Source: Pseudomonadota bacterium
GTDB lineage: Bacteria; Pseudomonadota; Gammaproteobacteria; Burkholderiales; Burkholderiaceae_B
Direction of reading: 5' to 3'
Length of the DNA: 8,196 bases
Assembly (NCBI GenBank): GCA_023389535.1
Contig: JAEWEH010000178.1
Coordinates: forward strand, 1-8,196
Below, piece after piece: positions 1 through 6,806 of this stretch. How positions within the stretch are numbered: position 1 is the stretch's first letter; each line of letters opens with the position of its first letter. The position numbers and the translations under genes are program-made. The notes under the pieces are model-generated. The model searched no databases. It was not told the DNA's origin and was given only the letters and a program-made list of their open reading frames with translations.

Positions 1-13
1 TCCGAGCCCGCCC

Positions 14-640
14 ATGCTGACTTACGAAATTGCGCTGTCATTTTTTGGCATAGCCATCTTGCTGGCGCTGACGCCCGGACCCGACAACCTGTTTGTGATG
101 ATGCAGTCCGCCGCTGGCGGGCGAGCCTCCGGCATGCTGGTGGTGCTGGGGCTCTGTACCGGGTTGCTGGGGCATACCTTTGCCGTCGCGGCGGGCCTGG
201 CCGCCGTGCTCGCGGCCTCGGAATCGGCGTTTACCCTACTCAAACTGGCCGGGGCGGCTTACCTGGTCTGGCTGGCCTGGGGCGCCTTGCGCAGCCAGGG
301 TGCCGCCCACGCCGGCAGCCAACCGCTGCGTCTGGGCGCCGGCCAACTGTACCGGCGCGGCATCGTCATGAATCTGACCAATCCGAAAGTCACGCTGCTC
401 TTCCTGGCTTTCCTGCCGCAATTCACTGCACCGGCGCGCGGCTCGGTCGTGCTGCAGATCATAAGCTTGGGCGGCTTGTTCATACTGGCCACGCTGCTGG
501 TTTTCGGCGCCATTGCCTGGTTTGCCGGCATGCTGGGAGCACGCATGCGCCAATCGGCGCGCGCGCAGCGCCTGCTGAACCGGACCGCCGGCGTGGTATT
601 CATGGGACTCGCCCTGAAGCTGGCGTTAAGCGAACGTTAA
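14..640 (+). CDS. LysE/RhtB-family amino-acid exporter
   Basis: This is a 208-residue integral membrane protein of the LysE/RhtB family, whose members export amino acids or their derivatives from the cytoplasm. The family signature TPGPDNLFV is visible at residues 20-28, followed by the glycine-rich GGRASG loop (35-40). YLVWLAWGALR (83-93) and the conserved MNLTNPKVTLLFLAFLPQF block (119-137) are also present. About six hydrophobic segments can be drawn (roughly 5-27, 41-66, 72-93, 118-137, 147-172 and 190-206), as usual for the family, and the length is typical. The ATG at 14 starts directly at the first membrane helix. Only 13 bases lie upstream, so its ribosome binding site and promoter cannot be judged. 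The substrate cannot be read from sequence. It converges with the hydrolase gene and is probably not part of the liu operon, although export of an amino acid beside a leucine catabolic locus is suggestive. Confidence 0.93.
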   Translation: MLTYEIALSFFGIAILLALTPGPDNLFVMMQSAAGGRASGMLVVLGLCTGLLGHTFAVAAGLAAVLAASESAFTLLKLAGAAYLVWLAWGALRSQGAAHAGSQPLRLGAGQLYRRGIVMNLTNPKVTLLFLAFLPQFTAPARGSVVLQIISLGGLFILATLLVFGAIAWFAGMLGARMRQSARAQRLLNRTAGVVFMGLALKLALSER

Positions 641-646
641 GCGCTG

Positions 647-670
647 CGCCGGCGCCAAACCGGGCCGGCG
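647..670. terminator. GC-rich hairpin between convergent genes, possible bidirectional terminator
   Basis: The arms CGCCGGC (647-653) and GCCGGCG (664-670) are perfectly complementary and enclose a 10-nt loop. An alternative pairing of the two GGCGCC copies (651-656 with 671-676) is also possible. The hairpin sits in the 43-bp gap between the stop codons of the exporter (640) and the hydrolase (684). There is no T-tract on either strand, so intrinsic termination is uncertain, and such palindromes are common by chance in GC-rich DNA. Confidence 0.3.
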
Positions 671-683
671 GGCGCCCGGAGCC

Positions 684-1754
684 TTAGGTGCGCTGGAACC
701 GATGCACGCCGTTTTCGTCCGTGCTGCGGACCAGCTTGCCCTCGAAATACAGGGCGTGCAAGTGGGCCAAGGCCTCGCCCATGGCGAACGTCAGCTGGTG
801 CACATCCAATTGGCGCTTGAAAAGCACCGGCACGATGTCAGCGGCGCTATGCGGCTGGACGCAGGCGTCCATCACTTCGCGCAGCCGATCGGCGTGGTGC
901 GCATGTTGCTGCGCGATACGCTCGTGCAGCCCGCGGAACGGACGGCCGTGGGACGGCAGCACCACCGTATCCTCGGGCAGGTCATCATAGGCGCGCAACG
1001 AATCCAGATACAAGGTCAGGGGATTACTTTCCGGCTCGTGGTCGAACACGCTGACATTCGTGGAGATGCGCGGTAAAACCATATCACCGGAGATCAGCAC
1101 GCGCAAAGTGTCGCAGTACAGCGAGGCGTGCTCGGGCGCGTGGCCATAGCCTACGATCACCCGCCATTCTCGTCCGCCTATGGTGATGCGGTCGCCGTCC
1201 ATGATGCGTCGGAAGCGCGCCGGCACATCCGGTACCAGATTGGGATAATAGCCGGCTCTCTGCGCGATTTTCTCTTTGGCATCCGGGTCCGTCAGGCCAT
1301 GGCGGGTGAAATGCTCCACCGCCGACCGGCCATTGGCGCCACCGACCGCCACCCCATCGACAGGCGGGCGCGACCACAAGCGCGCGACCGTATAGTCGGT
1401 CATGGTCATCCACAACGGCGCCTGCCAGCGCTCGCATAGCCAGTGCGCCAGACCAACGTGGTCCGGATGCATGTGGGTGACGATGACGCGCAGCACGGGC
1501 AGCCCATCCAGCGCGTTCGTGAAGACGTCTTCCCACAGTGCTTTGACTTCGTCGCGCGCCACACCGCAATCGACGATCGTCCATCCTTCGCGGCCGTCGA
1601 TGCGGTCACGTAGCAGCCACAGATTGATGTGATCCAGGGCAAAAGGCAGAGGCATGCGTATCCACCTTACGCCATCGGCCACCTGCAAAGCCCGTCCGGG
1701 CTCGGGCAAGGCGTCGCCCCAGGGGTACTCCAGTTTCTGCTCGTTCAAGTTCAT
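684..1754 (-). CDS. MBL-fold metallohydrolase with LACTB2-like C-terminal region
   Basis: This 356-residue soluble protein of the metallo-beta-lactamase superfamily probably has two active-site metals. The ligand set looks complete: HMHPDH at residues 94-99 (H94, H96, D98, H99), H205 in GYGHAPEH, D224 in ISGDM and H269 in LPSHGRP. The C-terminal ~75 residues (about 280-356) are helical and end in a basic, winged-helix-like stretch, as in LACTB2-type members. No signal peptide is visible. On the minus strand GGAGG (1763-1759) lies 4 nt before the ATG, which supports the start. It is divergent from liuR and separated from it by 97 bp that hold a likely LiuR operator, so it may belong to the regulon. 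The substrate is unknown. A thioester or other ester in acyl-CoA metabolism is a guess from context only. Confidence 0.9.
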   Translation of the reverse strand: MNLNEQKLEYPWGDALPEPGRALQVADGVRWIRMPLPFALDHINLWLLRDRIDGREGWTIVDCGVARDEVKALWEDVFTNALDGLPVLRVIVTHMHPDHVGLAHWLCERWQAPLWMTMTDYTVARLWSRPPVDGVAVGGANGRSAVEHFTRHGLTDPDAKEKIAQRAGYYPNLVPDVPARFRRIMDGDRITIGGREWRVIVGYGHAPEHASLYCDTLRVLISGDMVLPRISTNVSVFDHEPESNPLTLYLDSLRAYDDLPEDTVVLPSHGRPFRGLHERIAQQHAHHADRLREVMDACVQPHSAADIVPVLFKRQLDVHQLTFAMGEALAHLHALYFEGKLVRSTDENGVHRFQRT

Positions 1755-1851
1755 CGTGCCTCCGTATGCATTCGGGCGTTGTAAGTTCCTATAGGCCCTG
1801 ACGGTGTATTATGGCATCATAATTTACGTTAACGTAAACTGCAGCTTCATC
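1755..1851. promoter_or_regulatory. Divergent promoter region between MBL hydrolase and liuR
   Basis: This 97-bp region must drive the hydrolase gene leftward and liuR rightward. For liuR, TATTAT (1807-1812) is a good -10 candidate, with only a poor -35 upstream. For the hydrolase, on the minus strand, CATAAT (plus-strand 1813-1808) could be a -10. TTTACG within the palindrome (plus-strand 1838-1833) lies 19 bp upstream of it. A 19-bp spacer is the unusual spacing known from MerR-family activated promoters. The 16-bp palindrome at 1823-1838 sits between the liuR -10 candidate and the liuR start, where a bound protein could block both directions. These assignments are read by eye and are tentative. 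Confidence 0.4.
1823..1838. promoter_or_regulatory. Probable LiuR operator 1 (16-bp perfect palindrome)
   Basis: TTTACGTTAACGTAAA is its own reverse complement over all 16 bases. It lies 13 nt upstream of the liuR start codon and differs at one position from a 16-mer inside the second palindrome at 2343-2362. MerR-family dimers bind such dyads, and LiuR sites described in proteobacteria are of this TTTACG...CGTAAA type as I recall. The position suggests autoregulation of liuR and possible control of the divergent hydrolase gene. Confidence 0.8.
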
Positions 1852-2238
1852 ATGACTGAATCGACGTGGACCATATCCGAACTTGCCCAGGAGTTCTCCA
1901 TTACTCCGCGCACCCTGCGTTTTTATGAAGACCAGGGCATCGTCAGCCCGAAGCGTGACGGCCGCAACCGCGTCTATCTGGCACGCGATCGCACCCGACT
2001 GAAGCTCGCACTGCGCGGTAAACGCCTGGGCCTGCAACTTAGCGACATCCTGAGCCTGATCAACATGTACGATGGGCCGGGCGCAACCACGGCGCAGTTG
2101 CGCCATTATCAGCAGGTTCTGGAAAAGCACCGCAGCATGCTCGAGCAGCAACAGCAGGACATTGAAGACACGTTGGCGGAAATCCGCCAACAACAAGAAG
2201 CGTGCGATGCCTTGCTGGCCAGCCGGCTGGGCAATTGA
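1852..2238 (+). CDS. liuR: MerR-family transcriptional regulator LiuR
   Basis: This 128-residue cytoplasmic DNA-binding protein probably controls the leucine/isovalerate genes. The N-terminal MerR helix-turn-helix is clear: WTISELAQEF (6-15), then SITPRTLRFYEDQGIVSP (16-33), with the wing RDGRNRVY (35-42). A long glutamine-rich dimerisation coiled coil (about 82-122) follows. It has a single cysteine (C118) and no metal-binding cysteine cluster, so it is not a metal sensor of the MerR/CueR type; LiuR proteins are thought to sense an acyl-CoA intermediate. The ATG at 1852 is chosen because the family begins just before the WTISELA motif. An in-frame GTG at 1804 would add 16 residues that only translate the operator palindrome. 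No good Shine-Dalgarno sequence precedes 1852. It lies directly upstream of liuA on the same strand, with palindromic sites before both genes. Confidence 0.92.
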   Translation: MTESTWTISELAQEFSITPRTLRFYEDQGIVSPKRDGRNRVYLARDRTRLKLALRGKRLGLQLSDILSLINMYDGPGATTAQLRHYQQVLEKHRSMLEQQQQDIEDTLAEIRQQQEACDALLASRLGN

Positions 2239-2242
2239 TGAT

Positions 2243-2262
2243 GCGCGGCATTCGTCCCGCGC
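2243..2262 (+). terminator. Small GC hairpin after liuR, weak terminator candidate
   Basis: GCGCGG (2243-2248) and CCGCGC (2257-2262) can pair around an 8-nt loop just after the liuR stop codon (2236-2238). No T-run follows, so it is at best a weak or factor-assisted terminator. It matters because it would help decide whether liuR and liuA share transcripts. Confidence 0.2.
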
Positions 2263-2341
2263 GCGTGTGTACGCGTCCATGACAGTCGATCCCGAAACAT
2301 ATCTGGATGCGGCGGTGCAACATAAGGGAAAACCCCGGTAG

Positions 2342-2368
2342 TTTACGTTTACGTAAACGTAATATAAA
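2342..2368 (+). promoter_or_regulatory. Probable liuA operon promoter
   Basis: An AT-rich patch in otherwise GC-rich DNA holds a good -10 candidate, TATAAA (2363-2368), immediately after the 20-bp palindrome. The best -35 is TTTACG (2342-2347), with a short 15-bp spacer. The palindrome lies between, and overlaps, these elements, so a bound LiuR dimer could either block RNA polymerase or distort the promoter. Transcription would start near 2375, leaving a leader of about 60 nt before liuA. The exact boxes are by-eye inference. Confidence 0.5.
2343..2362. promoter_or_regulatory. Probable LiuR operator 2 (20-bp perfect palindrome)
   Basis: TTACGTTTACGTAAACGTAA is a perfect 20-base palindrome 72 bp upstream of the liuA start. 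It contains two overlapping, opposed versions of the 16-bp site found before liuR. The copy at 2342-2357 differs from operator 1 at one base, and the mirror copy at 2348-2363 differs at two. The repeated ACGT core gives a compound dyad, which may bind a dimer in either of two registers or with higher affinity. Control of the liuA-aceK-thiolase-liuB operon by LiuR is the natural reading. Confidence 0.8.
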
Positions 2369-2424
2369 TATCGTACGGCATGGCGTCCCTCCTTCTGCGC
2401 CAAGCCGGCCATGACCTACTCAAT

Positions 2425-2428
2425 GGAG
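2425..2428 (+). promoter_or_regulatory. Ribosome binding site that decides the liuA start
   Basis: GGAG lies 6 nt before the ATG at 2435, which is ideal spacing. Two earlier in-frame ATGs (2411 and 2423) lack comparable signals and would add residues that do not resemble the family. The binding site therefore selects 2435. Confidence 0.75.
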
Positions 2429-2434
2429 ACGACC

Positions 2435-3613
2435 ATGAATCTTCCCGGCCTGAATTTCGACCTGGGTTCTGATCTGGATATGTTGCGCGATGCGGTCCGC
2501 GATTTCGCGCAGGCCGAGATCGCACCGCGCGCCGCGGAAGTGGACCGCAGCGACCAGTTCCCGATGGACTTATGGCGCAAATTCGGCGATCTGGGCGTAC
2601 TGGGCATGACCGTGGGCGAGGCCTATGGGGGCTCCATCATGGGCTACCTGGCGCATATGATCGCCATGGAGGAAATTTCCCGTGCCAGCGCTTCCATCGC
2701 GCTGTCCTACGGCGCTCACTCGAATCTGTGCGTCAATCAAATCCATCGCAACGGCACCGAAGCGCAGAAGCAGGCCTATCTGCCCAAACTGATATCAGGC
2801 GAACATGTGGGCGCCCTGGCCATGAGCGAACCCGGCGCCGGATCCGACGTGGTCAGCATGAAACTGCGCGCAGAAAAGAAAGGCGATCGTTATATATTGA
2901 ACGGCAGCAAGATGTGGATCACCAACGGCCCGGATGCCGATACGCTGGTGGTCTACGCCAAGACGGATCCCGCTGCCCATCAACGCGGCATTACCGCCTT
3001 CATTGTCGAAAAGGGCTTCAAGGGCTTTTCCGTGGCGCAAAAGCTGGACAAGCTGGGTATGCGCGGCAGCCACACTGGGGAACTGGTGTTCCAGGATTGC
3101 GAGGTGCCCGAAGAAAACATCCTGGGCCAGCTTAATGGCGGCGTCAAAGTGCTGATGAGCGGCCTGGATTACGAGCGCGCGGTGTTGGCCGGCGGCCCCC
3201 TGGGCATCATGCAGGCCGTCATGGACGTGGTCGTTCCCTACATCCACGATCGCAAGCAATTCGGCCAGTCCATCGGTGAATTCCAGCTTATCCAGGGCAA
3301 AGTCGCCGACCTGTACACCACGCTGCAAGCCAGCCGGGCCTTCTGCTATGCGGTGGGCAAAAATCTGGACAAACTGGGCGCCGGCCATGCACGCGAAGTG
3401 CGCAAGGATTGCGCAGCCGTGATCCTGTACTGCGCTGAAAAAGCCACCTGGATGGCAGGTGAAGGCATACAGATCCTGGGCGGTAACGGCTATATCAACG
3501 AATACCCCACCGGACGCCTGTGGCGCGACGCCAAGCTGTACGAAATCGGCGCCGGCACCAGCGAAATCCGCCGCATGCTGATCGGGCGCGAATTATTCAA
3601 CGAGACGGCTTGA
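2435..3613 (+). CDS. liuA: Isovaleryl-CoA dehydrogenase
   Basis: This 392-residue FAD enzyme of the acyl-CoA dehydrogenase family (also called ivd) oxidises isovaleryl-CoA to 3-methylcrotonyl-CoA in leucine degradation and passes electrons to electron-transfer flavoprotein. The first family signature, [13 protein letters not shown], is at 126-138. [10 protein letters not shown] (161-170) forms part of the flavin/substrate region. The second signature region runs from about 346 to 367 ([13 protein letters not shown] and RDAK). The isovaleryl-specific catalytic glutamate is E247 in [14 protein letters not shown], as in human IVD. At the position used by medium-chain enzymes the sequence is YEIGAGTSE (369-377), with glycine instead of glutamate, as expected for IVD. 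Length is normal for the family. It is the first gene of the probable operon, behind operator 2. The aceK gene follows after about 100 bp. Confidence 0.97.
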   Translation: MNLPGLNFDLGSDLDMLRDAVRDFAQAEIAPRAAEVDRSDQFPMDLWRKFGDLGVLGMTVGEAYGGSIMGYLAHMIAMEEISRASASIALSYGAHSNLCVNQIHRNGTEAQKQAYLPKLISGEHVGALAMSEPGAGSDVVSMKLRAEKKGDRYILNGSKMWITNGPDADTLVVYAKTDPAAHQRGITAFIVEKGFKGFSVAQKLDKLGMRGSHTGELVFQDCEVPEENILGQLNGGVKVLMSGLDYERAVLAGGPLGIMQAVMDVVVPYIHDRKQFGQSIGEFQLIQGKVADLYTTLQASRAFCYAVGKNLDKLGAGHAREVRKDCAAVILYCAEKATWMAGEGIQILGGNGYINEYPTGRLWRDAKLYEIGAGTSEIRRMLIGRELFNETA

Positions 3614-3640
3614 ACAAGGTCTAGGCCAAAGGAACCGCGC

Positions 3641-3733
3641 ATGAGTACGCTCGCCTCTTTGTACGTCGGCCAGGGCCGCCATCGGCGGGCCTGCGCTGCG
3701 GCGGGGTCCTTGCACGGATGCACCGCGCCATGA
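3641..3733 (+). CDS. Possible 30-codon leader ORF between liuA and aceK
   Basis: An ATG at 3641 is preceded by AAGGA (3629-3633) at 7-nt spacing, a better ribosome binding site than either aceK start has. It opens a 30-codon frame (MSTLASLYVGQG... ending GCTAP) whose TGA stop overlaps the ATG at 3730 as ATGA. That second ATG is in the aceK frame. This arrangement is typical of translational coupling, so the frame may serve to deliver ribosomes to aceK. The peptide resembles nothing I recognise. It could also be chance or the remnant of a lost gene start. Confidence 0.3.
   Translation: MSTLASLYVGQGRHRRACAAAGSLHGCTAP
3674..3691 (+). other. Hairpin upstream of aceK
   Basis: GGCCGCC (3674-3680) can pair with the bases at 3684-3691 around an ATC triloop, giving seven base pairs with one bulged G (3687). 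It lies in the liuA-aceK gap, 26 nt before the first aceK start. No T-run follows. It could damp translation or mark a processing site that lowers AceK relative to LiuA, but GC-rich DNA makes such structures easily by chance. Confidence 0.25.
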
Positions 3734-5616
3734 CCTTCGTCGGCGACCACCAGCGCATCGAACAAGTCACCAAGCCGGGGCTGTCGCCGCAGGCGGTGGC
3801 CCAGACGATACTGGATGGCTTCAACCGCCATTACGCCTTGTTCCGCTATGGCGCGCAGCGTGCCAAATCCCTGTTCGAGTCCGGCAATTGGCGCGGCATC
3901 CAGCAGCTCGCGCAGGAACGTATTGAATACTACGACACGCGCGTGCACGAATGCACCACACTGCTGACCAGCGCGCTGAAGGGCAGCGAGGCCAGCCCGG
4001 CCGGCGCTTCGGCGCAGCAAAGCCTGACACCCGCCCAGTTGCGCTTCTGGCAATCGGTGAAGGCCGACTTCGTAACGCTGCTGTCCGGGCATCGCCAGCC
4101 CGAATGCGCCGAGACCTTCTTCAATTCGGTATCGTGCCGCATCCTGCATCGGGATTATTTCAATAATGACTTCCTGTTCGTGCGCCCCGCCATCGCCACC
4201 GACTACCTGGACAGCCGGCTGCCGTCTTACCGGGTGTACTACCCCGTTACAGAAGGGTTGACGAAATCCATCATCGACATGGTGGCCGATTTCGGGCTGG
4301 CCGCGCCCTATGCCGACCTGCCAGCCGATGCCCGCAAACTGGCGCGCATGGCCCTGGGCGAATTGCGCCGTCTGCTACCGCGTGGCGCGGGGCAGCGCAT
4401 TGCGCCCGACTGCCAGATACACGTGCTGAACACCTTGTTCTTCCGCAACAAGGGGGCCTATATCGTGGGCCGCCTGATCAATCAAGGCGCGACCCACCCA
4501 TTCGCCATTGCCTTGCTGCACACGCCGTCGGGCCATATCCGCCTGGATGCGTTGCTGCACACGACGGACGACTTGAGCACACTGTTCAGTTTTACGCGGG
4601 CCTACTTCCTGGTGGACATGGAAACGCCCGCAGCCTATGTGCAGTTCCTGAATTCCTTGCTGCCACGCAAGCCCAAAGCGGAAATCTACACCACCATCGG
4701 CCTGCAGAAGCAAGGCAAGACGCTGTTCTATCGCGATTTCCTGCACCACCTGGCGCATTCGCACGATGATTTCGACATCGCGCCCGGCATCAAGGGCATG
4801 GTCATGACGGTGTTCACGCTGCCGTCCTATCCCTACGTCTTCAAGATGATACGCGACCGCATCGCCAAGGACGGCATGGACCATGCCACCGTGCGGCGCA
4901 AATACCAGATGGTCAAGAAGCACGACAGGGTGGGCCGCATGGCCGATACCTGGGAGTATTCCCAGGTGGCGCTGCCACGCGCACGGTTCTCGCCCCAATT
5001 GCTGGCGGAACTGCGCGAACAAGTGCCCAGCCTGATCGAGGAGGCCGGCGAGGCCATCATCTTGCGCCATGTCTACATAGAGCGGCGCATGACGCCGCTG
5101 AATCTCTATCTTGCACATGCGTCCGACGCCGCCGCGGAGACCGCCGTCAAGCGCTATGGAGACGCCATCCGGGAACTGGCTGCGGCCAATATCTTCCCCG
5201 GCGACATGCTGTTCAAAAACTTTGGCGTGACCCGCCTGGGCCGTGTTGTATTCTACGATTACGACGAGATTCAACGCATGACGGAAATGCGCTTCCGCCG
5301 CATCCCGCCCGCGCCCTATCCCGAAGCAGAGCTGTCCGGCGAACCGTGGTATCCGATCGGTCCCAATGATGTCTTTCCGGAAGAATTCAGCTGTTTCCTG
5401 CTCGGAAACCCGCGTGTTCGGGCCGCGTTCATGAAGTACCACGCCGATCTGCTGGAGCCGGCCTGGTGGCAAGAGCGTCGCGAGCGCGCGGCCCAAGGTC
5501 GCATCGAAGACATATTCCCGTACGAGAATGACCGTCGCCTGCACGGCCCGGCCGCGCCTCGTGCCGCGGCCGGCACCCTTTCTTCATTGCATCACTCAGG
5601 AGCAAATCATGTCTGA
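3718..5616 (+). CDS. aceK: Isocitrate dehydrogenase kinase/phosphatase
   Basis: AceK is a bifunctional enzyme that phosphorylates isocitrate dehydrogenase and reverses this, setting the split between the TCA cycle and the glyoxylate shunt. The product is 632 residues from the ATG at 3718, or 628 from the in-frame ATG at 3730. An N-terminal regulatory part includes AETFFNSVSCRILHRDYF (131-148) and FFRNKGAYIVGRLI (241-254). The kinase-like domain has the ATP loop APGIKGM (355-361), K376, D410 in HDRVGRMADT, D496 in NIFPGDML and D514 in FYDYDE. By hand alignment these match E. coli K336, D371, D457 and D475, so both activities should be intact. Neither start has a clear ribosome binding site; coupling to the short frame at 3641-3733 may supply ribosomes. 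The last ~30 residues are alanine-rich and lack the usual FSVRY-type end. The gene overlaps the thiolase gene by 8 nt. Confidence 0.96.
   Translation: MHRAMTFVGDHQRIEQVTKPGLSPQAVAQTILDGFNRHYALFRYGAQRAKSLFESGNWRGIQQLAQERIEYYDTRVHECTTLLTSALKGSEASPAGASAQQSLTPAQLRFWQSVKADFVTLLSGHRQPECAETFFNSVSCRILHRDYFNNDFLFVRPAIATDYLDSRLPSYRVYYPVTEGLTKSIIDMVADFGLAAPYADLPADARKLARMALGELRRLLPRGAGQRIAPDCQIHVLNTLFFRNKGAYIVGRLINQGATHPFAIALLHTPSGHIRLDALLHTTDDLSTLFSFTRAYFLVDMETPAAYVQFLNSLLPRKPKAEIYTTIGLQKQGKTLFYRDFLHHLAHSHDDFDIAPGIKGMVMTVFTLPSYPYVFKMIRDRIAKDGMDHATVRRKYQMVKKHDRVGRMADTWEYSQVALPRARFSPQLLAELREQVPSLIEEAGEAIILRHVYIERRMTPLNLYLAHASDAAAETAVKRYGDAIRELAAANIFPGDMLFKNFGVTRLGRVVFYDYDEIQRMTEMRFRRIPPAPYPEAELSGEPWYPIGPNDVFPEEFSCFLLGNPRVRAAFMKYHADLLEPAWWQERRERAAQGRIEDIFPYENDRRLHGPAAPRAAAGTLSSLHHSGANHV
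5598..5602 (+). promoter_or_regulatory. Ribosome binding site of the thiolase gene, inside aceK
   Basis: AGGAG lies 6 nt before the ATG at 5609 and is embedded in the last codons of aceK. The bases ATGTCTGA (5609-5616) hold both the thiolase start and the aceK stop, so termination of AceK synthesis probably feeds thiolase translation. It also rules out the upstream ATG at 5528, which would add 27 residues unlike the family. Confidence 0.75.
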
Positions 5617-6790
5617 CCCTATTGTTATTGTTTCGGTCGCCCGTACCCCCATGGGCGGAATGATGGGCAGCCTGTCCGGGCTGTCCGCGCACGAACTGGG
5701 CACGGTGGCGATCAAGGCCGCCATGGAACGGGCCGGCATCCCGGGCGACGCGGTCGACGAAGTAATCATGGGCAACGTACTGCAGGCTGGCCAGGGGCAG
5801 GCGCCGGCACGCCAGGCGGCATTGGGCGCGGGCCTGCCCAAAGGCGTGGCTTGCACCACCATCCACAAAGTCTGCGGGTCGGGCCTGAAGGCCGCCATGT
5901 TCGGCCATGACTTGATCGCCGCTGGCAGCGCCGACGTCGTCGTCGCGGGGGGCCAGGAAAGCATGAGCAACGCCCCTTACCTGCTGTTGCGCGGCCGCCA
6001 GGGCTATCGCTACGGCCACTCCACCGTCTACGACCATATGGCGCTGGATGGCCTGGAAGACGCTTACCAGCGCGGCACCGCCATGGGCGTCTTCGCCGAA
6101 GATTGCGCGGCCAAGTACACCTTCACGCGTGAACAGCAGGATGCCTTCGCGCTGGAGTCCCTGCGTCGCGCGCGTGCCGCCACAGAAGATGGCAGCTTCA
6201 AATGGGAAATAGCGCCCGTCACAGTGGCCGGCCGCAAGGGTGACACGGTCATCGACACCGACGAGGCCCCCACCAAGGCTATGCCGGAAAAAATTCCCAC
6301 TCTGAAGCCTGCCTTCAAGAAAGACGGCACGGTCACGGCTGCCAATGCGTCGTCGATCTCCGACGGCGCCGCCGCCATGGTGCTGATGCGTGCGTCCACG
6401 GCCGAGAAGCTGGGGGCCAAGCCCTTGGCGCGCATCGTGGCGCATACCCAGCATTCCCAAGAGCCCGAATGGTTCACCACCGCACCCGTGGGCGCCATCC
6501 AGAAGCTCTTGTCCAAGACCGGCTGGAAGGCCGAAGACGTGGATCTGTACGAGATCAATGAGGCCTTCGCCGTGGTCACCATGGCGGCCATGACGGAACT
6601 GAATCTCAGCCACGACAAGGTCAATATCCACGGCGGCGCCACGGCGCTCGGGCACCCCATTGGCGCATCGGGCGCCCGCCTGCTGACGACACTGGTCGGC
6701 GCACTGCGCAAGACCCAAGGCAAACGCGGCATCGCCTCGTTGTGCATAGGCGGCGGCGAGGCGGTCGCACTGGCCATCGAGATGGTCTGA
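5609..6790 (+). CDS. Acetyl-CoA C-acetyltransferase (thiolase)
   Basis: This 393-residue thiolase interconverts acetoacetyl-CoA plus CoA with two acetyl-CoA. All active-site elements are present: nucleophile C89 in HKVCGSG, NEAF (317-320), H349 in GHPIGASG and the acid/base C379 in LCIGGGE. These positions and the length almost match the biosynthetic-type PhaA thiolase (C89, H348, C378, 392 residues), so AtoB/PhaA-type acetoacetyl-CoA thiolase is the best call. Longer-chain specificity cannot be excluded by eye. In a leucine operon it would finish the pathway by cleaving acetoacetyl-CoA made from acetoacetate. It starts inside the end of aceK, and liuB follows after a 26-bp gap. Confidence 0.94.
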   Translation: MSDPIVIVSVARTPMGGMMGSLSGLSAHELGTVAIKAAMERAGIPGDAVDEVIMGNVLQAGQGQAPARQAALGAGLPKGVACTTIHKVCGSGLKAAMFGHDLIAAGSADVVVAGGQESMSNAPYLLLRGRQGYRYGHSTVYDHMALDGLEDAYQRGTAMGVFAEDCAAKYTFTREQQDAFALESLRRARAATEDGSFKWEIAPVTVAGRKGDTVIDTDEAPTKAMPEKIPTLKPAFKKDGTVTAANASSISDGAAAMVLMRASTAEKLGAKPLARIVAHTQHSQEPEWFTTAPVGAIQKLLSKTGWKAEDVDLYEINEAFAVVTMAAMTELNLSHDKVNIHGGATALGHPIGASGARLLTTLVGALRKTQGKRGIASLCIGGGEAVALAIEMV

Positions 6791-6806
6791 CTTTTTTCAG
6801 TTTCTT

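Noticed and set aside
2279..2341. A 20-codon frame (MTVDPETYLD...) just upstream of operator 2
   Set aside because: It has no ribosome binding site, it ends upstream of the probable liuA transcription start, and nothing supports its translation.
1789..2412. A 207-codon minus-strand frame spanning liuR and both palindromes
   Set aside because: Its repeated YVNVNY peptides are only translations of the operator palindromes, and the rest is antisense to a clear MerR gene.
2411..2434. Upstream ATGs at 2411 and 2423 as liuA starts
   Set aside because: GGAG with ideal spacing points to 2435, and the extra residues do not match the N-terminus of isovaleryl-CoA dehydrogenases.
4375..5544. A 389-codon minus-strand open frame opposite aceK
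   Set aside because: It overlaps the most conserved part of AceK, and its translation has the composition of a codon-bias shadow.
5429..6718. A 429-codon open frame on the minus strand opposite the thiolase gene
   Set aside because: It is exactly antisense to a clear thiolase with all catalytic residues, its translation is histidine/glycine/arginine-rich without domains, and long antisense frames are expected in GC-rich coding DNA.
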